NCBI GenBank assembly: GCA_951799425.1
Contig: OX637391.1
Location: 52,861,069-52,925,068, forward strand
DNA from: Ilex aquifolium
Taxonomy: Eukaryota; Streptophyta; Magnoliopsida; Aquifoliales; Aquifoliaceae
Direction of reading: 5' to 3'
DNA: 64,000 nt
The notes beneath the pieces are model-generated. The model ran no database searches. It was not told where the DNA came from and saw nothing but the letters and a program-made list of their open reading frames with translations. Positions 1-10,144 of the stretch are shown in pieces; position 1 is the stretch's first letter, and every line of letters begins with the position of its first letter. The translations under genes were made by a program, and so were the position numbers.

Positions 1-511
1 AAACAAAGCAAAGCGGCCAAAGAACCAGCTTTCTTAGCCAAAAAGACATAGAACAAAGCATAGGTCAGAGCAAATAAAAACCCGAAATTCAGAACCAAAC
101 CATGAGTGTACAAGAACCCAATTTGAGAGAGATTGAAAAATGGAGGCAGGAAATAGAAAAGAACAATAAAGGTAAAGAAAATTGGCCACACAAACAACAT
201 ATGAATCAAAACATTCACTGGGTTGGTGTGGTATGCCCCGTAGAAGGAAAATTGCTTCTCAAGATCAAACAATCATGTCTACAGGTTCATATTTGAGTTT
301 TATACATGACTGGGCATCAACCGCAAACAAAATCATATAAAATCAACAACTAAATTTTCACCCTACACGCCCAAATCAAGGAAATATAGAACCCAAATTA
401 GAGCTAAAATTGTTAAATTTGCAAATATTATGAACAAATTAACAATACCCATCAATAAAAATTCAATATATTTGGGCTAAATTGCGAAAATAATCAAAAT
501 GGGTTTCTTAC

Positions 512-538
512 TTCTCTGCATAAGAGATGGGCCGCCAT
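512..538 (-). other. possible first coding exon of a gene leaving the window
   Basis: On the minus strand an ATG is followed by nine codons (start MAAHLLCRE) and then GTAAGA, which could be a splice donor; without splicing the frame stops six codons later. Upstream is a pyrimidine-rich leader, and a telo-box (AAACCCTAA, minus strand, 667-675) lies about 130 bp away, as is common at plant housekeeping promoters. The remaining exons would lie below position 1 or in unread sequence, so the product cannot be named. This could equally be chance. Confidence 0.28.
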
Positions 539-1030
539 GAATGACTGTAGAGGATGGGAGAGGGAGAGAGTGGAGAGATTCCCAAAGAAGTTTGGAAATC
601 AAAGCTTCTGGGTTCTTGATTTCATCATTTGAGGTATCAAAATCATCTCAGGTTTCTATTTGGGCATTAGGGTTTCTATCGAATCAAGCACACAGAGAGA
701 GAGAAAGAGATAGAGAGAGATCCATACCGGGTGAAGACAAGCTCTGATGAAGACGATGATGAAACCATAGTGAAGACGAGGTCTGATGAAGACGAGCTCT
801 GATGAAGAAAAATCCAAAAATTGGCGCAAAGAGCAAATAGAGAAGGAGCCTTGTGTCGTTGTGCAGAAATGGAGGGAAGGCAGCAACTGGCGAGCTGAAT
901 GGCCCTCTCCAGATCTGGCTAGGATGAATTCCAAAGCTACTTTGGCGAGTTGGATAGCTAGCCCGTTGGAGCCTGTTGAGAGACGTTTTGCTCGCTAAAA
1001 TGGCGTACAGACAGGTTATAGCGAGAGCGT
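539..1030. other. no gene seen; GA-rich tracts and short GATGAAGAC repeats
   Basis: GA-rich tracts (about 553-577 and 695-722) and several GATGAAGACGA-like repeats (about 734-805) occupy this stretch. If the exon at 512-538 is real, the GA tracts are its leader read on the other strand. A short open frame at 786-998 has no recognisable domain. The segment after about 900 resembles the end of a short transposon, with GCTCCAACGGGCTAGC-like text on the minus strand. Confidence 0.35.
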
Positions 1031-1430
1031 TGGAGATGCTCTAAGCACAAGTGGTATTCACATTTCCCATTTAGGGTTTTATTATTGGTTGGTGATACCT
1101 TGTCATCAATAGTGACATGGTATCACCGTTGCATTCAATATTTACTCCTTCATTTGATATGAATATGAGTCTAATATTGAAAAATATTTTTAAATTTGTG
1201 TTACCCAAATTTAAATTTGAGTTTAAAAAAAATAAAGATTGAAGATGCTCTAATAGATTCGGTTTTGTTAAGCTACTCTTTGAATGAGTAGGGGTGGTTA
1301 GGTGACAATTGAATTGTGTTGTTTTTGTTTCGCGGGTTCATTTTGAGTTCATATCAAATATTAGTTAATGTTAACCCAATTCATTTTTGTTGGTGGGTTA
1401 TGCAGGTCAACACAATTTTAGTGATTAACC
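1031..1430. repeat. dispersed repeat copy 1 (second copy in the KCS intron)
   Basis: The segment contains TTATTGGTTGGTGATACC, later GTTGCATTCAATATTTACTCC, and then GTGACAATTGAATTGTG. The same order reappears at about 21655-22010 with scattered substitutions, and an inverted part-copy lies at about 21480-21550. The motif GAGATGCTCTAA or GAAGATGCTCTAA occurs near 1033 and near 1240, as often seen at ends of short plant DNA transposons. The element class is not established. Confidence 0.5.
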
Positions 1431-1716
1431 TTTTACATTCATTCAAGTTTCGCTAATATAACATTATTAATGACCGGTCCATTGTTTATCGCTATTACAT
1501 CACAGGCACAATGGTGATCGAAGAATGCTCTTGCCATGAATTGACTAATTACCTTCATGCAGTCAGCTATTAGTTGCACCTTCTTATTGATGGACATCTC
1601 ACTAAAGATTTGGTTTGCAGCTGCACAAACATACTATGAATTAAGGAAGGGTAATGACACACAGGCCTATGAACTAAGGAAGGAGATTCACGGGTTAGAT
1701 CAAGAAGAATGATAAG

Positions 1717-2640
1717 TGACGAGTCCAAAATTAACTGGGTCAAGCCCAATTTAAATGAACCAAGAAAGCCCGAAGGAAGTTCCAAATCAAGGCTGGGTCA
1801 ACCCATCTAGAAGGATGCCAAAGCACCAAATGAAGCAAAAGACCAGCACCAGGACCAAGGGGGCGCCGCCCAAGACCCCTAGGAGGGCGCCGCCCAAGGT
1901 CCCCAAATGGGCGCCGCCCATAGGGTCCCTTAGGGCGCCGCCCATAGGGTCCCTTAGGGCGCCGCCCATAGGCAGCCCCTTGAGCCCTCCTTCGTCCTCC
2001 TCTGTTGTCTTCCCCTCAGTCCACCTCAGTGCCATGGAAATGACTCCGATGCAAGTCCAAACAAACGTGGCCCACTCCAACTCAAGTCAAGACAGGTCAA
2101 GACCAGTCCAAGATCTTCCTCCGACTGAATAGGAGTACAAGGGAGAGAATACCGGGATAAAGATTGAGAAGATCAAGTCCTACCAAAATAGAACTTTCCA
2201 ACATGGTAGAGTCTTACCATAACTGTACCTACTAAATTATAGTGACCGCCTCACCGCCTCTCTCAACCTATATAAATGTAAGTCCTCTCCATATGAAGGA
2301 CACATCTAAGAACCTCAGCACACCTTGAAAACCTCTGCACACCTTTAAACCCCTACACTTACCCTCCTACACATTGCTCTCCCTTTCTAGAAGCACTGTA
2401 ACTCCGATTTACACCGTCCGGTGACGTCTTGCTCATTAATAAAGAACACCGACCACCGCTGCCATTCTAGAGAGTGGACGTAGGTCATCCGAGACCAAAC
2501 CACTATAAATCTCTTGTGTTGATCCGTTATTTATTGTTTTATTCTTGATTGCCATTAATTACTTATTAATTGCTCATTAATCACACCCGTTGATATTCTT
2601 GACTGTTGATCTTGCACGAAGACAGTTTTGTGCATCATCA
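1717..2640 (+). repeat. 5' LTR of the gag-only Gypsy element (924 bp)
   Basis: It begins TGACGAGTCC and ends TTGTGCATCATCA. A run of five units of about 24 bp with the core GGCGCCGCCC lies at about 1861-1975. CTATATAAATG near 2270 is a likely TATA box, and AATAAAGAAC near 2439 could be a polyadenylation signal. It is 58 bp longer than the right LTR: two extra 24-bp units plus a 10-bp insertion near 2092-2105. Confidence 0.95.
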
Positions 2641-2641
2641 G

Positions 2642-2659
2642 TTTGGCGCCGTCTGTGGG
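2642..2659 (+). promoter_or_regulatory. primer-binding-site-like sequence
   Basis: TTTGGCGCCGTCTGTGGGAA directly follows the left LTR. TGGCGCCGT matches the 3' end of plant tRNA-Asp, which many Gypsy elements use as primer; the rest of the match is weak. The sequence is typical of plant Gypsy elements. Confidence 0.7.
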
Positions 2660-2691
2660 AACCGACTAGTCTTCCTACTCTCATTCAATCC

Positions 2692-4233
2692 ATGACAATC
2701 ACTACCCGATCAATGAGCCAGCAACCGGGAGAAAACAACCAGACTCACCGGGATGAGGCTCCCCCTCCCATCGTGCCTGGGGAACCTTCTACTGTTACTC
2801 CCGCCACTGGACAACAACAACTCCTCCAGACTATGCAGCTGTTGGTGAGCCAGAACCAACAGATCATCCAACTCATGCTCTCTCAAGGAGGAGTCCCACT
2901 CCCTCCACCACGAGAAGAACAGCTTGTCCCTTCTGGACGCCAGACTGCCCCCCACCATGGGGTCCCTCACCATAATGCTCCAGGGCCACGCCAAGGAGCC
3001 CCTCTTCCGGCAGTCCCTCCTCAACACGCAGGGAGTTCACGCGTTCCCCCTTTGCATGTGCCTGCCCAGGAGGACGCAGGAGAGAGTCAATATGGAGACC
3101 ACGAAAGCCAATACCCGACCAAGGATGTCCCTAATCAGTGGGACGAGAAAATTAGAGAGGTGCAAGACCAGCTGGGTGATGCCCTCAATGCTATCAAGGC
3201 ACAGGCGCCGGAGACCTTGGACTACCTGGTAAGACGTACCGACACTCCTTTTATTGCTGATATAGTAAATTACCCTCTGCCCTCGAAGTTCAAGATGCCT
3301 ACCATCGAGATCTTCGATGGCACCAAAGACCCTCTAGACCACTTGGACACCTATAAGTCCCTCGTGCAACTCCACAACGTGCCTGAGGAGATCATGTGCA
3401 AAGCTTTCCCTACCACCCTTAAGGGGTCCGCCCGCCAGTGGTTCTCCAAAATCAAGCCTTCCTCCATCCACTCTTTTGCAGAGCTGAGCAGGTCATTCGT
3501 CTCCCACTTCATTGGGGGACGCCGCCATCAGAAACCAGTGACCCACCTGCTCACCATCAAGCAGGACAGGGATGAAAGCCTCAAAGGCTACCTTTTCCGC
3601 TTCAACAAGGAGGTCCTCCAGATTGAAGAGTCAGATGACAAGGTAGCCCTGACCACCTTCATTGCCGGCCTTTACACCTCCAGTTTCATGTTTTCTGTCC
3701 TCAAGAAGCCGCCCTCCAGCATGCCCGAGCTGCTGTCAAGGGCCCAAAAGTATATAAATGTCGAGGACGTCACCAAGGCCCGTCGAAGTGAGTCCTCCCG
3801 AGGAGGGGAGAAAAGGAAGGACACTCGCGATGACAGATGGGAGATAGAAAACAAAAGAAATAGGACGGAAGGAATCTCTGTCAAGGACCGCCTCGGTCCC
3901 CCACCTCTGAGAGAGCGACAACCTTTCACACCACTCAACGCCTCGGTGGAACACATCCTATTTCAGATACATGATGACCCTACGCTCCGCTGGCCCGAAA
4001 AAATGAAGTCATCCCCAAACCGTAGAAATCCTAGAAGGTACTGTCGCTTCCACCGTGACCATGGCCACGACACTCACGACTGCTTTGATCTCAAAAGGCA
4101 GATCGAGGAGCTCATACAACATGGCCACTTGAGGCAGTACGTTGCTGGCAGAGGACAAGTCCCGCCACCTGGTCGGGACCAAGATGACAGAGAACACCAG
4201 CAACCCCTCGGAGAAATCCAGACGATAGCCTAA
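2692..4233 (+). CDS. gag: Gypsy-type GAG protein (513 aa)
   Basis: Structural capsid/nucleocapsid protein that packages retrotransposon RNA in cytoplasmic particles. The open frame extends 34 codons further upstream, but that stretch crosses the LTR end and primer site, so the ATG at 2692 (MTITTRSMSQQ) is the sensible start. Residues about 20-165 are rich in Pro, Gln and His. The retrotransposon-gag domain follows (about 207-360), with the usual FDGTKDPLDHL start, ARQWF and a central GYLFRFNKEV. A basic Arg/Lys segment comes next. A C-x2-H-x4-H-x4-C zinc knuckle (Cys451, His454, His459, Cys464) lies near the C-terminus. In autonomous relatives the frame continues into protease. Here a TAA stops it, a few family-like codons follow (GLGGGDSN), and no pol is present. 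The frame is uninterrupted, so the protein may still be made. Confidence 0.92.
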   Translation: MTITTRSMSQQPGENNQTHRDEAPPPIVPGEPSTVTPATGQQQLLQTMQLLVSQNQQIIQLMLSQGGVPLPPPREEQLVPSGRQTAPHHGVPHHNAPGPRQGAPLPAVPPQHAGSSRVPPLHVPAQEDAGESQYGDHESQYPTKDVPNQWDEKIREVQDQLGDALNAIKAQAPETLDYLVRRTDTPFIADIVNYPLPSKFKMPTIEIFDGTKDPLDHLDTYKSLVQLHNVPEEIMCKAFPTTLKGSARQWFSKIKPSSIHSFAELSRSFVSHFIGGRRHQKPVTHLLTIKQDRDESLKGYLFRFNKEVLQIEESDDKVALTTFIAGLYTSSFMFSVLKKPPSSMPELLSRAQKYINVEDVTKARRSESSRGGEKRKDTRDDRWEIENKRNRTEGISVKDRLGPPPLRERQPFTPLNASVEHILFQIHDDPTLRWPEKMKSSPNRRNPRRYCRFHRDHGHDTHDCFDLKRQIEELIQHGHLRQYVAGRGQVPPPGRDQDDREHQQPLGEIQTIA

Positions 4234-4976
4234 GGGCTAGGAGGAGGTGACTCCAACTTCAACAGGGAAGTCTTGGCCCACCTACGGGACACCAAGCACC
4301 TAAAGATTTTATCTATCCTTTATTAGTTGATTTATTTTTTTTATTTGTTATTTTATGAAATAAAATTCTACCAAGATTATTGTGTCCAGAATTATTTTGC
4401 TTTCCTAAAATTTACAAACAGCTCCCAGCAGAGCAGTCGCCCAGACGAGGGGTCTCGCCCTCTCCACCTTGGGCGACCCCATGATGCCAACGAGGGGTCT
4501 CGCCTCCTATCACTAGGCACCCTGCCTCATGTGCCCAATCTCAGGCGCCCCACACCAGACACCCAGCTCCTCAGCATCATCTCTCATCTCCTCCATCTCT
4601 ATGGAGTGAGCCTCTGGCCTAGTAGCTCTCTCAAGTGTTACTCAAAGGTCAGCCTCAAGTTGAGCAGCCCCTTCATGCGCTAGCCTCAACTTCTCAGCGG
4701 CATCCTCTCGTGCCTGCCGCTCGAGCCTTAACAGTTTCACGGCATCCTCTCGTGCCTGCCGTGCAAGCTACGCGACATCCTCTCGTGCCTGTCGCTCAAA
4801 CCTTAACTGCTCTTCAGCAGCCTTATGTGCCCGCCTCTCCGCTGCCTGGACATCGAGTGCCTTCTTGATCTTCAACGTATCTGTAAACAAGCGGGGCAAA
4901 ACAACAACCACCTATAGGCATTCAAAGCCAAAAATATAAAGGAAGAAAACCAAAGAGGAGTGCGGGACACACCATG
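4234..4976 (+). other. Gypsy interior without coding function
   Basis: About 60 bases after the gag stop still read like gag-pol junction. The rest has short repeats such as GACGAGGGGTCTCGCC (twice, about 4444-4505) and CATCCTCTCGTGCCTG (three times, about 4700-4800). The open frames at 4327-4868 carry no known domain and look like read-through of repeats. No pol motif (DTG, YxDD, HHCC) was found in any frame. Confidence 0.6.
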
Positions 4977-5260
4977 TAAGCCTCTGCTACGGCAGCCATC
5001 TCCCGAGACTACACGTAGCTCGGCCTCTATGACTCTGCTCTCGTGCACGTAGTCACCAAGTAAGCCTCTGCTACGGCAGCCATCACCCGAGACTATACGT
5101 AGCTCGGCCTATGACTCTGCTCTCGCGCAAGTAGTCACCTTGAAAACCTCTGCTTAGGCAGCCATCTCCCGAGACTGTACGTAGCTCGGCCTATGATCAT
5201 GCGGCTCTCTCATGGGACGTCCACAGCTATGACTTTGCTCTCATGCAAACAGTCTGCCTC
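4977..5260 (+). repeat. three-copy tandem repeat, ~83-bp unit
   Basis: Units containing CCTCTGCTACGGCAGCCATC then TACGTAGCTCGGCC start at 4981, 5065 and 5147 (spacing 84 and 82 bp). The third copy degrades after about 5200. Confidence 0.85.
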
Positions 5261-5539
5261 TCTCCAGGTAATCATGTTAGATATTTTAATGTTGAAATAA
5301 CATTGTTTGTGTCAGGCATAATTTTCAAACTCAGGCCGTCTGCATTGGAGTCTCAACTCCTACAACAGTACAACAGCTAGCTCTGGTATACACAGAAGTC
5401 CCAGTCTGGGAAAGAGTGGGGGCACCACCGGGTCCCATCTCCCGGGAAGCAACCCAGCAATCGAACCCCAACCGAGAAGCACTGGGGGCGTAAAATATCG
5501 GTCTCTTGAGAAGAGAGAAAAACTCCACTCTAAAAAGCA

Positions 5540-6515
5540 GAGAGAACCTCCACCGTGGCCCATGCATGCCAGACAGCACCAGCCAGTGCCCAATCTCCTC
5601 CTGGTGCCGCCCAGCTCTCCTTCTAGCTCAAAGGAGGCGCCCAAAGCCACTTGCAATGCTCATGTCTCGCCTGTCAAGCTGGCGCCACCCACCAAGTCTC
5701 CCCCTACATTTTATGCCATACAGGGGTTCATAGCAAAGAAGGCGCTGGCGTCGCCCATGGGGATGGGTCCTCCCATCTCGCCCAGTCTCCCATCTCACCT
5801 TCACGACCGCCTAGTGTAAGACCTAAGCCGCCAGCACGTGACAGGGCGTCGCCCACACTGCCCATGGACTCCTCGCCAAAGTCCCTCTTCACTTTGCAAA
5901 AAAAAAAAAAGGGGGGAGAGGAGGCGGCACCTAGCAAAGCCAAGAAAGAAAAAAAAAAAAAAAAAAGAGAGGAGAAGTCCAGCCCAAGAGGGCGGCGCCC
6001 AACAAGAAGCAAAAAAAAAAAAAAAATGAAAAAGGGCGGCGCCCAAGCAGCCAAAAAAAAAAAAATTAGAATGCAGGGAGGGCGGTGCCCAAGCAAGGAA
6101 AAAAAAAAAAAGAGTGCAGGGAGGGCGGCGCCCAAGCAAGGAAGAAAGAAGAAGAAAAAAAAAAAATGAGAGGACAAGGAGGCGGCGCCCAAGCAGCCAA
6201 GCAAAGGAGAATAAAAAAAAAAGGGGGAAGAAGGAGGCGGCGCCCACTGAAGCCAAGGAAGCAAAGAAAAAAAAAAAAAAGGAAGAAGCTGGCGCCCAAA
6301 CCAAAAGAAAGAAGAAGAAAAAAAAAAAGAGCAAGGGGTCCTCGCCCAAGAGGGCGGCGCCCAAGCAAAGAAAAAGACAAAAAAAAAAAAAGAAGACAAA
6401 GATCAGGCAAGCCAAGGGAAAGAAAAAAAAAAAAAAAAAGTCAAAGAAAGTAGGCGCCCAAGCAAGCCAAGAAAGGAAGAGAAAAAGAAAGAAAGCGGCC
6501 CGCGCCCAAGAAAAA
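5540..6515 (+). repeat. GGCGCC-core / poly-A irregular tandem repeats
   Basis: From about 5890 the sequence alternates A-rich runs of 10-20 bases with blocks like GAGGGCGGCGCCCAAGCA, repeated at least ten times with a 35-60 bp spacing. Looser GGCGCC-containing text starts near 5590. All six frames stay partly open because of the composition, giving Lys-rich or Phe-rich readings. These are not credible proteins. The core is the same as in the 24-bp repeats of the LTRs. Confidence 0.85.
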
Positions 6516-6665
6516 AAATATATATATATGTATATTTATCTGATATCGATAAATCCAGCAGGTCTCCGAAGATAAAAAAGCACCGTGAAAAGCAAGAAAA
6601 TTTTTACTCACTCAAGTGAAGACGAAGCACATGCCCTCAACCCCTTCCTCTCGTAAAAAATCAGA

Positions 6666-6687
6666 GGCTTGGGGCATGGGGGGCAAA
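6666..6687 (+). promoter_or_regulatory. polypurine tract before the 3' LTR
   Basis: GGCTTGGGGCATGGGGGG followed by CAAA sits directly against the right LTR. It is the expected primer for plus-strand DNA synthesis. Confidence 0.75.
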
Positions 6688-7553
6688 TGACGAGTCCAAA
6701 ATTAACTAGGCCAAGCCCAATTTAAATGAACCAAGAAAGCCCGAAGGAAGTTCCAAATCAAGGCTGGGTCAACCCATCTAGAAGGATGTCAAAGCACCAA
6801 ATGAAGCAAAAGACCAGCACCAGGACCAAGGGGGCGCCGCCCAAGGTCCCCAAATGGGCGCCGCCCATAGGGTCCCTTAGGGCGCCGCCCATAGGCAGCC
6901 CCTTGAGCCCTCCTTCGTCCTCCTCTGTTGTCTTCCCCTCAGTCCACCTCAGTGCCATGGAAATGACTCCGATGCAAGTCCAAACAAACGTGGCCCACTC
7001 CAACTCAAGTCAAGACCAGTCCAAGATCTTCCTCCGACTGAATAGGAGTACGAGGGAGAGAATACCGGGATGAAGATTGAGAAGATCAAGTCCTACCAAA
7101 ATAGAACTTTCCAACATGGTAGAGTCCTACCATAACTGTACCTACTAAATTATAGTGACCGCCTCACCGCTTCTCTCAACCTATATAAATGTAAGTCCTC
7201 TCCATATGAAGGACACATCTAAGAACCTCAGCACACCTTGAAAACCTCTGCACACCTTTAAACCCCTACACTTACCCTCCTACACATTGCTCTTCCTTTC
7301 TAGAAGCACTGTAACTCCGATTTACACCGTCCGGTGACGTCTTGCTCATTAATAAAGAACACCGACCACCGCTGCCATTCTAGAGAGTGGACGTAGGTCA
7401 TCCAAGACCGAACCACTATAAATCTCTTGTGTTGATCCGTGATTTATTGTTTTATTCTTGATTGCCATTAATTACTTATTAATTGCTCATTAATCACACC
7501 CGTTGATATTCTTGACTGTTGATCTTGCACGAAGACAGTTTTGTGCATCATCA
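6688..7553 (+). repeat. 3' LTR of the gag-only Gypsy element (866 bp)
   Basis: Same start and end as the left LTR. It has three rather than five GGCGCCGCCC units and lacks the 10-bp insertion, which accounts exactly for the 58-bp length difference. Substitutions between the copies number about a dozen. Confidence 0.95.
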
Positions 7554-7558
7554 ATAAG

Positions 7559-9313
7559 TATGTTTAAGAGTTATGTTGAATTGAGTAGTTTGTTGCAATA
7601 ACTCGGTTTACATTAGGAAAAGAACAAATAATTCGATCAACAAAAGGCAAGACGAGACAACATAGACAAGACGAGACAACATAGACAAGAAGAGGTCTGA
7701 TCAACTTTAAACAAGTTTTGGGTTCAATACAATGCTATGAGTTGAACTTGGGACCGGAAATCGTGGCAGTAGCAGTGGAGCTAATGGTAGAGGTGCGACC
7801 AAGTCAATGGAGGTAAACAAAGAAAGTGATTGTAGCACCAAAAGTTGGTTTATAAAATATCAAACAATGCCATAAAAGAACCTGCACACCTCCATGTAGC
7901 ATATAACCCATCCTATTTTCATTCTATAAATATTTTTAATAGATATTGATATTGAAATATATACAACTTCATACCATGCGAATTTCTTATGCTTATTGGC
8001 TGGCTTAGCCTACTGCAAGTTTTCCAATTTATCCATTGGATAGTTTTGTATTCTTTAACTTACTAGATTCTTGATGGTTCGACATGCTTTAACTTGTAAA
8101 AAAATCTGAGATTTCTCAAGAACAGTAGTTCATTCTAAAATACGTCAATTCCATCTATTTGACATCAAAACAAACTTTAGTTGCTCAACTAAAAACAAGT
8201 CCTATTTTTCAAGTAAAACAAAATTCAAATTTTAGTGATTGTCTTCAATTTCACCAAAGACGATAGCATTCTAAAGTTCATCAATCCATCTATTTTTATG
8301 AAAGCCATTAAAACTTACTTCTTTTTTTTTGCTCAATTAAAAAAAATAAATTCCTAGATTATTCCAAGTAAAATAGACGATTCAAAGTTTAGGATTTGTT
8401 TCAATTTCACCAAAGACAATGGCATTTCAACGTTTTATAAAAATAAAGATTAATTGTAGGTACGCTTCGATTTGAAGCATTAACATAATGCGTAATTGTA
8501 TCGTGTACATTATTTCTTTTACATACTTCCCAATGTTTTTTAATTAGTTGGTGAATGGCTGCTACATTTCCCCCTATGTGCACAAAAAATTACACTACAA
8601 CTCAAAATAATTCACGTGCAACACACATGTGCAATAACTAGTTGTTTAAAAAGAGTAAATATCACAAGAAACTAATCTTCAACGGGCTTCCAAAAGTGCT
8701 GCGCTACTGGATTTTTTTTTAATACCGTACTAAAAATTAATTTTTAAATTTCAAGTTGTACATTTCAAACGTGAAGTTATCATTTAAAATAAATTAATTT
8801 AATCAGTTGAATTTTTTTTTAGGAGTTGTAGTTTGACCTTTAAAAGTTATAAATTAAATTTTAAAAATTATAATTTTTATGATCAATCATAATATTGTGG
8901 GACCCATGATGTCCTTTACAGTTATAACTCATACCCACAAAAATTATACCTTAACTTTTAAAAATTATAATTTTCAAAATCTTGGGTGCAAGAGAAGTAA
9001 ATCCTGTGATACTACAGAGAACACTATACAGATTTGTTTGGTAACGTTGTCAGTTTTTTGTTTTAAAAAAAATAGAAAATAGAAATAGTTTTATTTTTTT
9101 GGTAAAAAATTAAAATAAAAAAATTGTTTGGTTCTAATTTTTGTTTAAAAAAATATAAAAACTAAAATAGAAAATATGTTTGATAATCACTTCAATTTAT
9201 GTCATATTTAATAATTTTATATTAAATCTTTGATAAAAAAAAAATCAAAATTCATTGTCCCAATACATCCATTAACTCATTAAATAAAATAAAATATTCA
9301 AAATATTGTTATC
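7559..9313. other. AT-rich intergenic stretch with a Helitron-like 3' end
   Basis: No gene was recognised. A short tandem repeat, GACGAGACAACATAGACAA, lies at about 7650-7690. At 8613-8641 a hairpin (CACGTG pairing with CACATGTG) is followed six bases later by CTAG and then T, the form of a Helitron 3' terminus on the plus strand. No matching 5' end was found. From about 8700 the sequence is homopolymer-rich and resembles degraded foldback DNA. Confidence 0.4.
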
Positions 9314-9318
9314 GCATG

Positions 9319-10139
9319 TGATAAGGATGGAATTTTGGGCATGGGCCGCCATGGCCTCGGAGCCCAATATACCTTGGGAACCCAGAAGTTGGGCTTATTA
9401 GCCCAAATGGAGTACCTCCAATTAGCCCACGTTAAAGAGCAGGAAGGGCCCAAAGATCAAGCCCAATGGCTCCGGAGGACTAGCAGTCCAGTTCCAGCCC
9501 AATCTAGTAGCAGTCAAAGGACAATCTGGGAAAGTGGAATCACTCTCTTGTCCTGGAAAGGATCTCGTCGCGCCACGTGTCCAAGAGGCAAGGGGACCAT
9601 CTCTGAAATCTAAGACAGTTACACCTCCTCGAACGCAGGAGGAGATGGTGCATAACAATCCAGAGATCGTGGGCACAGGGGCGTCGGCTAGTACAAGCTT
9701 TTGCAGGACAAGGACGGGAGGTCCCCACAAGATCAGGAAAAAGGCAGGAGGGGTCACCAGGAACCCTAGGACGAACAACCCATATAAGTAGAACAATGCT
9801 ATGCAACTATGGGGGGGCTCTCTCTCTGGATCATCATCTTCTTCTCCCCCGTTGTACTCACCACTCCCAGATATTCAGCAAGATAAGACATATATATATA
9901 TATACATTTGTGAAGGCCCAGTGCCTATAAGACACATATACTCACCCAAAATCAATACACGACCTCAAGGAGTAAGAGACTCCATTGTAATGGATGTAGC
10001 CTTAGTCCATCGGCTAAGGTGAACCACTTATATTCTGTATCGTCTACTCTCCGTAGATTAACTTCTCTCTTAAACCAGCTCAAAAAACCCATTAGCAGTC
10101 AACGGCTGGGCTTGGGTTGTTATTTCCGAGACCCCATCA
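9319..10139. mobile_element. solo LTR (821 bp)
   Basis: It starts TGATAAGGATGG and ends GACCCCATCA, and is flanked by a perfect 5-bp duplication GCATG (9314-9318 and 10140-10144). No second LTR or coding interior accompanies it, so LTR-LTR recombination probably removed the body. CATATAAGTAG near 9781 may be its TATA box. Short frames inside it are not genes. Confidence 0.88.
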
Positions 10140-10144
10140 GCATG

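Larger units (their letters stand above)
1717..7553 (+). mobile_element. non-autonomous Gypsy-type LTR retrotransposon, gag only
   Basis: Two long direct repeats (1717-2640 and 6688-7553) start with TGACGAG and end with CATCATCA. The element is flanked by the 5-bp duplication ATAAG (1712-1716 and 7554-7558). A primer-binding-like TGGCGCC follows the left LTR and a purine-rich tract precedes the right one, so the element reads on the plus strand. It encodes a Ty3/Gypsy gag, but no protease, reverse transcriptase, RNase H or integrase was found. The ~2.4 kb after gag is repeats. This fits the published class of terminal-repeat retrotransposons with only GAG (TR-GAG). It presumably moves with enzymes supplied by an autonomous relative. 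The two LTRs differ by about a dozen substitutions plus two length differences, so the insertion is fairly young. Confidence 0.93.

Noticed and set aside
102..296. 64-codon frame near the left edge
   Set aside because: No domain, no leader or splice context, and chance length for this composition.
2590..2691. Upstream extension of gag
   Set aside because: It crosses the LTR end and primer-binding site, which are not coding in this family.
5651..6575. Long overlapping open frames giving Lys-rich or Phe-rich proteins on both strands
   Set aside because: They follow from A-runs and GGCGCC repeats inside the retrotransposon; all frames remain open at once and no domain is present.
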